This document shows, one piece after another, positions 50,701 to 58,980 of a stretch of DNA of 64,000 nucleotides (positions within the stretch are counted from its first letter, which is position 1; each line of letters opens with the position of its first letter). This DNA comes from Lonicera japonica. Its lineage: Eukaryota; Streptophyta; Magnoliopsida; Dipsacales; Caprifoliaceae. The stretch lies in assembly GCA_021464415.1 (NCBI GenBank), contig CM038463.1, forward strand, positions 115,598,790-115,662,789. The letters run 5' to 3'. The notes below the pieces were generated by a model. That model was not told the origin of the DNA. It saw only the letters and a list, made by a program, of their open reading frames with translations, and searched no databases. The translations under genes and the position numbers were made by a program.

Positions 50701-51393
50701 ACAAGTGAAACTGCTACCGTGTGTATGACCTGGGTATAGCTATAACAAGCAATTGCTCTGGTGAAACAAGCATAGCCACATCGGAGACCGATATAGATTT
50801 CTATATGATTCTCATAGCTAATTCAAAAGATGTTCAATCAAATGTGAAAAATTACCCCCCACTGAAAATGTGCTAATGACGTAACACACTGCCAAAATGC
50901 GACACCCATTATACCACAGTCATCGAACCGTATAAAAGCCCCATTTTAGTGATGATTACAAAGGCGTAACAAAATTAGAACAAAAAAAGCAAATAAATCT
51001 GATGAAGGAAGAACTTACAGTTACAGGAGACAGGAGTAGAAGGGGCAGATCGTAACAAAATTAGAACAAAAAAAGCAAATAAATCTGATGAAGGAAGAAC
51101 TTACAGTTACAGGAGACAGGAGTAGAAGGGGCGGAAGGGAAAGACCAGAGGGTGTTTCTAAATTCGGGCGAAGTAAAGAGGGTTTTGATGGGTTCGTTGG
51201 CAGGACCCGAGTCGCCAAGTCCATGAAGCCATAAGACAAAGCTTCGAGCCATGATGGGATTTGTTGATTTTGAAGAAGAAGAAGAAGAAGAAGAATAAGG
51301 GTTTGGCTGAGAGAGGAGTACTAGGAAAATGGTGATACCAAAGGTTACTGCAAGTAGAGCAATAGGTTTCGCCAACAATATTGTGGAATTCAT
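47788..51393 (-). CDS. Acyl-protein thioesterase/carboxylesterase (APT1/2-like) with N-terminal membrane segment
   Basis: Six minus-strand exons: 51393-51105, 49492-49440, 48670-48547, 48447-48326, 48071-47964 and 47877-47788, giving 261 residues from the ATG at 51393. Alpha/beta-hydrolase of the lysophospholipase/acyl-protein thioesterase family: HGLGDSG oxyanion region (57-63), NYGAVMPSWFD, nucleophile elbow GFSQGG (Ser153), Asp207 in HGMADRTV and His239 in GLGHS. Such enzymes hydrolyse thioesters of S-acylated proteins or lysophospholipids. The first 47 residues form a hydrophobic segment (~8-27) and a Ser-run before the usual start MARSFVLWLHG, so this form may be membrane-anchored. The downstream ATG at 51252 would give a soluble 214-residue enzyme. 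The exon 1 donor is duplicated (see the repeat at 50965-51136). Confidence 0.92.
50965..51136. repeat. 86-bp direct tandem duplication across exon 1 splice donor
   Basis: Units 50965-51050 and 51051-51136 are identical over ~82 bp, differing only in the last few bases. Each contains the minus-strand string TGTAACTGTAAGTTC with a splice donor: GT at 51104-51103 (used in the gene model) and an identical GT at 51018-51017. Confidence 0.92.
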
Positions 51394-51489
51394 CTCTGGT
51401 CTTCCATTGCCTTTTTCTTTTCGTTTGTGTTTTTCGCTGAAATTGATAACAGCGTTTGTTATATGACTATCTTGCCCCTTGGATTTCAA

Positions 51490-51825
51490 TGAACTACTCG
51501 TTTTGATTCGAGTTTTCGCTGTTCGTTACATGTCCTTAAGTTAAAATAACCGGGTGTTATTTATGCTTTTTATATTTGTCGCTACTATATCACTTATTAC
51601 GAACACTCTTTAAGTTAAATTTTAATTACTAACACTCTTTTTTTAATTAAAACTTAATACAATAATTAAAGCTGACTTAATTAAAATAATAATAATAAAA
51701 ATAAGAGAAAGATGAAAAACACACCAAATCAGACCCCTTTTTCTCACGTCTATCACATTCACATTTGTTGAATATCGGTATACATCTACTGGCCTCGCCT
51801 CCATCCGCTATGTGTAGTGTTTTCC
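51490..51825. other. Upstream region of thioesterase gene, nothing recognised
   Basis: AT-rich, no coding sequence. Presumably contains the promoter of the minus-strand thioesterase gene. Confidence 0.35.
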
Positions 51826-52152
51826 GCATTAGGCTTATCTAATGAGAGGTGAGTGCATCCACGCAAACTCATCTCACATGGAGTGAGTATGTTATTAACC
51901 ACTTGCCTAACATAAAGTAATGAAATGCTTAGTGTATCGAAGTGTTTTTCAAATTAAGCTTTTCTAATGAAAGGTGAGTGCATCCACACACGCTTGTCCC
52001 ATATGGGGTGAGCACTCACCTAACATAAAACAATGGAGTACTTAGTATTTTTCAAATAAGGTTTGCTTAATGAGAGGTAAATGCAATTACACACATTCGT
52101 CTCACACGGGGTTGATGTGTCAATAATCACTCTCCTAACATAAGGCAATAGA
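51826..52152. repeat. Degenerate tandem repeat, three units of ~103-124 bp
   Basis: Units begin near 51830, 51954 and 52057. Each has a TTAGGCTTATCTAATGAGAG-like head, a GTGAGTGCATCCAC-like middle, TCTCACATGG/GTCCCATATGG, and CCTAACATAAAG(C)AATG at the end. Divergence is high, so the array is old. Non-coding. Confidence 0.7.
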
Positions 52153-52549
52153 ATGGTGAAACATGATATCACAATATTCAGAAACTTACACATTCATTCA
52201 CCATATAACAAAACGTACACATAGCAATAGAGACTTATTACTTTATTCATATAACAAAAGTTACATTTAAGAGGTTTACACATTCAATTCAATCTAACTT
52301 TACAAAAATACATATACAACCTTTACGTTTTCAATTCAAGCCAACTTCACAAAAAAGTATATATATAATGGCTTTACATCTTCAATCCTACCAAACTTCA
52401 CAAGAAAACAAAACATATACTATGCGACATGTACGCATAATAAAAAAGAACAAGAGCATGAACAATCATTAATCATTTGATTATGATTGGTGAATCTTTT
52501 GTTCTAGGGACAATCATATACCATTCTTTGTAAAATTGAAGTATATCGA

Positions 52550-52875
52550 TGAAAAGTTGCTCACAAGCTACTATCTCGTGAATTCGAAGTAAATTTTACA
52601 CGCTAGTAACGTTGGGGAGTGGGCATTATCATTTAAGGTGATGCTAATAAAGTGGTTACCGCAAACAAGTGCAAGGCAGATAACACAAACTTCATTACCT
52701 TCCACTGGCTGCTCATCGTGGGAAAAGAAAGTTAGATTTCTCGTGTTTGATAAGAACACAATTACATAGTTGTAGGTCGACACTGTGATGAAAATCGTAT
52801 CAGGCTTGCACATCCAATGTTTTGGGTCTTCGATTTTAGGTAAGAAGAAATCAATTCTTGCTCGATTATCAATGC
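52550..52875 (-). pseudogene. Fragment of an OTU-like protease domain, MULE-associated type
   Basis: The minus frame reads PKHWMCKPDTIF, then a Tyr/Asn-rich strand, NLTFFSHDEQP and CVICLALVCGNHFISITL. This resembles the C-terminal half of the OTU-like domain in plant proteins related to Mutator-like transposons (W-M-PD, LTFFPL, G-V-GNHFV order), with the catalytic-type His in GNHF. The N-terminal half with the catalytic Cys is missing and stops follow at about 52571. It is a relic, assigned by motif order only. Confidence 0.4.
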
Positions 52876-54092
52876 ATAACCAAACTTATTATTAAGATTC
52901 TTCGGACTTTCTTCTTCAACAATGTGCTTGGTACATTTGAAAATACAAACCGATTTAGGAGTTAGTTGTAATTGTATTGCCGTGAAATTAATATTTTTAC
53001 AGTAATACTGAAATTAGTGTTGGCTCAATTTATTAGGCATCCACATCCATATACTAGATTAAAGTGATAAATCTTGAAATTATATAAAAATTAGTGTTGG
53101 CTCAATTTACTTTAGGAGAGTAACTTACTACAAACTCGATTCTTTTGGGGGCGAGTATGTTTGTACACACTCGCTTTACTTGTGGAGAGTTGTAGTTGTC
53201 TTACTCTTCTTATATAAACTGAGTAAGGCCTGGACGGAACCCATTTTATACTTTGTTTTATGGATTACATATTTGTTTCAATTTGAATGATAAATAAAAG
53301 ATCATATACACATTAATACACTAAGAATAACAACTACAATACACTTTTGACTTCATCTTTGAGTCAAATGTCACCACCAACTTTCTCTTGAATTTCATCT
53401 TTTCTTACCATCTCAAGTACAATGTTTCTTATCTACCATAATCTAAGTTTCAAACTACTCACTAATCATGTTTGTACTTTGATTTGGTTGTGATTTTTTT
53501 TATTTTAGGAGCTTAAATGATAAAAAACCAAATATCATCTCTCTCTTTTTACTTGATGCAAGAAGTATGTGATTATGAATAGGGGGAGGGGGATTGGGAG
53601 AGATGGGTTTGATTATTTGGATTAATGTTAGATTAGATTATTAACAATTGGATAAATGGATAAGTTAATGTTTATAACTATTGGGTAAATTAGTTAAGTG
53701 AGGGTTAGGTGAGGGGGTGTTTATGACAAAAAATAGGGGTGTTAAGATGTGTTTTTAGTTAAAAAAAGGAGGAGGGTGTTAGTGACAAATATGGAGGGCG
53801 TAAATAACACCCCCCCTAAAATAATGACAAGTGTGGTCAACCTAAAATTGAACTTCTCGACATTACATGTATAGTAAATTAGTGTGAATTTTACGGACTT
53901 GGATCCCCTCCATTCTCCCTTTCATCTAAGTTCGTTCAAAGAGTTATAATTCAAAACTGGAATGTATGAGTTTTTTTATGAAATTTGGTGGAGATGATCT
54001 TTGAAATGAGTTGATCAATTTCATCAAAAAATTCAAACTGAAAGTGAGTGAATAATCATATAAAATTTTAACGGCCAAAAATGAATATATAT
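52876..54092. other. Intergenic, nothing recognised
   Basis: No conserved coding sequence. Two copies of a TTAGTGTTGGCTCAATTTA string occur at 53016 and 53090 (75-bp spacing), and G-rich and poly-C segments occur near 53582-53598 and 53811-53817. Confidence 0.35.
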
Positions 54093-54101
54093 ATATATAG
54101 A

Positions 54102-54649
54102 GAGTAAACAACTTAAATGATCATTAAACTTTCAATCTAATACCACTTTAGCCATCAAACTTTAAAACGAACAACTTTGGCCATCAAACTTTAGAGTGAG
54201 TATCATTTTGGTCATTTTTTCTAATTTGACTATTAAATTGAACGGAATGAAACCAAGTACAAGGCACATGACTTCATTTAAGCGTATTTTAATCATTTTT
54301 GTTATAAAATAACTCAAGTTGCGGTGTTCATTGAAAATATTGCTATGTTTTATATATTATGTGTGTTTCATTTTGGCGAGAATTATCGAAGGAAAATGTC
54401 GTTTTCTTACAGTATGACCAAAATGATCTTACACGAAATCATGTACCACGCAAATGTATTAAATTTAATAGTCAAATTAGTTGAAATGGTAAAAGTGGTA
54501 CTTACTACAAAGTTGGATAAAAGAAATTGGACAGAATTGTTAAAGCGGTACTCATTCCAAAGTTAGATGATCAAAGTGATTTGTTTTAAAGTTTAATGGT
54601 CAAAGTGATACTAGATCGAAAGTTTAGTGGTCATTTGAGCTGTTTACTC
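54102..54649. mobile_element. Foldback MULE-like element, non-coding
   Basis: Left arm GAGTAAACAACTTAAATGAT and complement of right arm GAGTAAACAGCTCAAATGAC pair over ~200 bp. The theme of repeated ATCAAACTTT/AAAGTTTGATG units is the same as in 41343-42407. Nine-base flanks are ATATATAGA and ATATATATA (8/9), but in simple sequence. Its 548 bp encode no conserved protein. Confidence 0.55.
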
Positions 54650-54982
54650 ATATATATATATATATCAAATTTTTATTACACTTACTTCCACTTTAAATTT
54701 TTTTTATGAAATTTTGTAAAGATGTTCTACTCATTATAAAGATTATCTCAACTAAGTTTCGTGAAAAAATTCATCTAAGTTTTGTGAAAAAAATCATCTA
54801 TTCAAGTCTCGAACTAAATCCCTTTGAACGAACTTAGATTGAAGGAGTAATGAAAGGGAGTCGAGTCCATTATTAATCTAAGATTTCACATTCAAAAGAC
54901 ATTGAAAGTTGTTTAGCCTATTGTCCTTGCCATACTGCGTCTCTGTCGTCGTTAATGGTTGTTTTTTCAATCAAACTCATCT

Positions 54983-55330
54983 CAAAATACTTAGGTGATA
55001 TTTGATTGATATTTTGAGTTGAGTTTTTAAAATCGAGTATTTGGTAGAATTTGGAAGTATGTTGAAAAGTGAATTTGGTTTTTGTTTGAGTTTTTTTAAA
55101 CGAACTAAAAAATCTCATAATTTTTTTTTTAAAAATAGTCACAATGGATCTTATTTTATAAATCTCGGCGAGTATGTTTTAAATATATATTTTTTATTTA
55201 ATTTTGATTTTTGGATTTAAAATTATAGTGTTTTTAAAAAAATAGAGAAATAAAGTAAAGTGAAATCAATTTTAAAAAGTGTAAAAGTAAAGTTAATTTT
55301 AAATTGAATTTTTAAAATTGGATCTTAAAG
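54983..55330. repeat. Dispersed repeat family M2, copy 2
   Basis: Homologous to 43545-43915 in the same orientation, sharing TGAATTTGGTTTTTGTTTGA and AATAGTCACAATGGATCTTA blocks. Non-coding. Confidence 0.6.
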
Positions 55331-56046
55331 CACCCACCAAGAGTCGTCAAGGATTTTCAAGTACATCTTAAAGTTAATGTTATACATTGATATATTAATC
55401 TTTCATGCTACCAAGCAGAAGTATGTTTTAAGTTTTTGTTTGAATATCATTTTTTAGTTTACAGTATGAATGCTAAATTTTAAATCTGAAATATAAATTA
55501 GAAATTCCCTTTTTTCCTTGCCCCACGATACAACATACTGTCTTCAAGGACATCCAATATATACAAATATTTGTAATTCCATCTTATTTAGAAGAATACT
55601 CTACCATTTAGAGCTTCAAAACTGCTCGAAAGCGTGAACATGGAATCTTAATTTAGTAGTGAACAGGGGCAAATTTTTGCAAAGCATCCTTGCCCATTTT
55701 CTTCCACAAAAACCTGTAGTTTTAGTTGCTGGGGTATCACATCAATATTTCAAACAAAAGTTTCAAATGGATGTTTGGTGATCCGTCTTCTTCTATTCTT
55801 TGCCATTACAACCCACCCCACACAATGGGTTACGTACAAGTTACAACACACCATTTTGCAACATAAAAATGCCGACACAGTTTAACATTAAAGAAAGTTG
55901 AAATCAGTGCCGGCTTTCTATATACTTTGTCTAATGTTGTCCTTCTCACCAATTGCAAAAATAAACAAGGAGCAACATTCTTACAAATTACAAAGGCACT
56001 AAAAAGAATTCATAGATCACTCCTAAAGATAATAGTAGCTGGGTCT
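55331..56046. other. 3' flank of MED11
   Basis: No gene recognised. The part adjacent to 56047 should include the MED11 3' UTR. Confidence 0.4.
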
Positions 56047-58945
56047 TTATTCCGCCTTATGATAATTATCAATTGTTTGTTGCATCCCATCCAACTGTGC
56101 AGTCACGTATTCGAGTTTCTTGCAGCAGATCTCGTTAGATATTCTTGCCATGTAATCACACTTCTCAAATGGACGGTACTCGCATGCACTTTTTATTTCT
56201 TCCCTCAGTGTCACTTGTATGTCCTGTACCAAAGCAACAAAGTAGAGAAATACAATGCGTTTAGGTCTGCAATTTCAACCAAGTAGTAGGAGCTTACAGC
56301 AAAAGATTAAAAATCAAAGAAATCAATCTACTTGTGCATGTGTTGGGTATTTTTTGGGTGGTGGTTGTGGGGTTGGGGGATTAAGGGTACGCAATATATG
56401 CATAAAAACTAGCAATCAATCCAAAGTTGCCTCAATATATTTATTAAGCTAACGTAACAGAAATTTTGCTTAGTACTTAATAATATGCACAAAATAAAGA
56501 CAGCCATACCTTAATGATGTACACGCCAATCCAGCAATAAGCTTAATAGTTAATAGCTAACTCATATAGAGCAACCTTTGGACCTTTTGGATAAGTTTAG
56601 GGCTATATCTAGTCTTGATTCGATAAATACAATGGCCCCTAAGCTGCTGATCAGTTTTTAGTGTCTGCTTTCTTATGTTCGAGTAGAGGGTACTCGTTTT
56701 CTAATTTCAATATTTCTAAAAATAATCCTATTTTTTCCTGAAACGCATTAAATAGCACCTCTAAAATGTAAAATCTACCAAAGCACTAATCCCAATACTC
56801 TCTATAGCAACTGGAGCAGCCCCAAACATATTTTTCCTTGCCTATACTATATCACAAATTTGTTGCACTATTAGGATGCTCTGTCCCATAACCTTATTCT
56901 TTATTTTTGCTGATTTTGATTCAGTAAAAGTATATTCAAAATGCAGCCAAAGGGGGTACAATCCACTCAAATAGTAAATAAGAAATGCATCAATTCTAAA
57001 GCACGGATTCTCCATATGAGGTCGCCGTATCCGGATGCGGATACGTATCCTGCACTAATACTTGCCCGATACACCCGGATACGTATCAAAATTTCCCGGA
57101 GACGGCTAGGATACACCATGGATACGTCTAGAATAGGACATGCAAATATGATAATGTTTTGTCTGAGTAATGAAAAAGGGCTAATTCATTATATTGAAAA
57201 TGCACGCAAAGGAAGAACCTATTAAATACCTTCAAAATAGTTATGAATCAATATTCTCACTTACTTGAGGAGTTGAGGTTGAGTCATGATTATTTTTTCT
57301 GTTATCTGATGTATGACACTAGTTGCTATCTTTTGGGATAATGGGGTAGACATGAAATGTGAGATGATAATTCTTTTGACGGGGTGCATGAAATATTTGG
57401 AGCTAATTGAAACTAAATAGCGATTTCATGTTCTATGTAATTGACAACAGTATTCAAAAACTTTGTAAAACTACTAATTTTCATGTATAGGAATATATTA
57501 CATACTAATTTTATTGCGTATCCTAGCCATATCGTATCCTAGTTTTTTCAAGATTTGTTGTATCCCCATGTTAGTGCTATATCATATTGGATACCCGTAT
57601 CCGTATCTATATCTGTGTTGCCATCAAATTAAATCTGTCCAGAAAAACTACCTAGAAACTCCAAAAAAGGATAATCATCCCCGAACAAAACTCTTTCAAT
57701 CCCCTCTCGACACATATAAAACAGAGTCATTCATTGTTTTTTCTGGATAAACACCAACGTCACAGAAAATCTAGCATTGTACAAGTCTTAACGCAACAAA
57801 ATTGAAACAATCTCCATAACTTCCTGTCTACATGAGAATGGAGAAATACGCCATTCACAACCCGGTTTAAAACATTGTATTACTATATGATGCAACAAGT
57901 TTTTGGCATCAAAGCTTCCAAGGGACGAGGGAATGCAAACAATGTGATCTTCTACCTGTGAACAATACACCTATATTATTCCAACATCTTTATGTCCCAC
58001 AAAGAAAGAACAAAAAAAATAAAATCAACCTACTACAAAACGAACTATCATCGCAGTGCAATCTCCTTCCATGTAACAACTGTTAAATTATACAACACAA
58101 GAAATAGAGAAATTATAATGAGCAAGAATTCCATAATGGATTACATTGTTACAATCTTTTCATACTTTTACAATGGAATTGACATGAATATATATACAAG
58201 TAAAGAAGGAAACAAGAAGCCTAAAATGAGGAAGAAAGGAGGAGACAAGGAGGGAAACATGGAGGAGGGAATAAAGGAAAAGAAGAATAATTCTAAGCTT
58301 TAATAATTACAAATAATAATGCTAATTTATGTTGGAGAATATCATCATTCAATATCATCATTTCTAACACCCCCCTTCAAACTCAAGGTGGCAAATGGGC
58401 GGTCAGCTTGAGTTTGGAAAGCAAATCCTGAAAGCGTCCTTTTACTACATGAGATGATCTCCAACAAATTGGAAAACTAGATCTAAAACATAATGATTAT
58501 AATTACATAATTAAAGAAATTAAAGAACAAAACATAATGAATACGGAAGCAGTGGAGCATGGAAGCAGGAACATGGAGGCATGTGTGCAGGAGCATGGAG
58601 GCATGTGTGCAGGAGCATGGAGGCATGTGCTTAGATCTACTTTAACACCCCCCCTCAAGCTGAAGGAGGCTCTTAGGGATCCGAAGCTTGGATACGAGAA
58701 AATGGAATTTGGTTTTGGTTTTTTTTTTTTTTTTTTTTTTTTGACATGTTCGATGATTGACCGGCAGACGGAACGGCGGTAACGGCGATGACGGGAGCCG
58801 ACGGAACGGCGAGGTCCGGTGTAGAATTTCCGGAGGAAAAAACTTGATCTGAATACGCGAGATTGAATATATATTAAATTGGAGGTGCAGCGAAAGGCGA
58901 CCCGCCGGAAATATTAAATTGAAGAGATTGAATATATATAGATAT

Positions 58946-58980
<35 letters not shown>

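Noticed and set aside
51826..52152. CRISPR-like array
   Set aside because: Degenerate long tandem repeats in a plant nuclear genome with no spacers of constant size.
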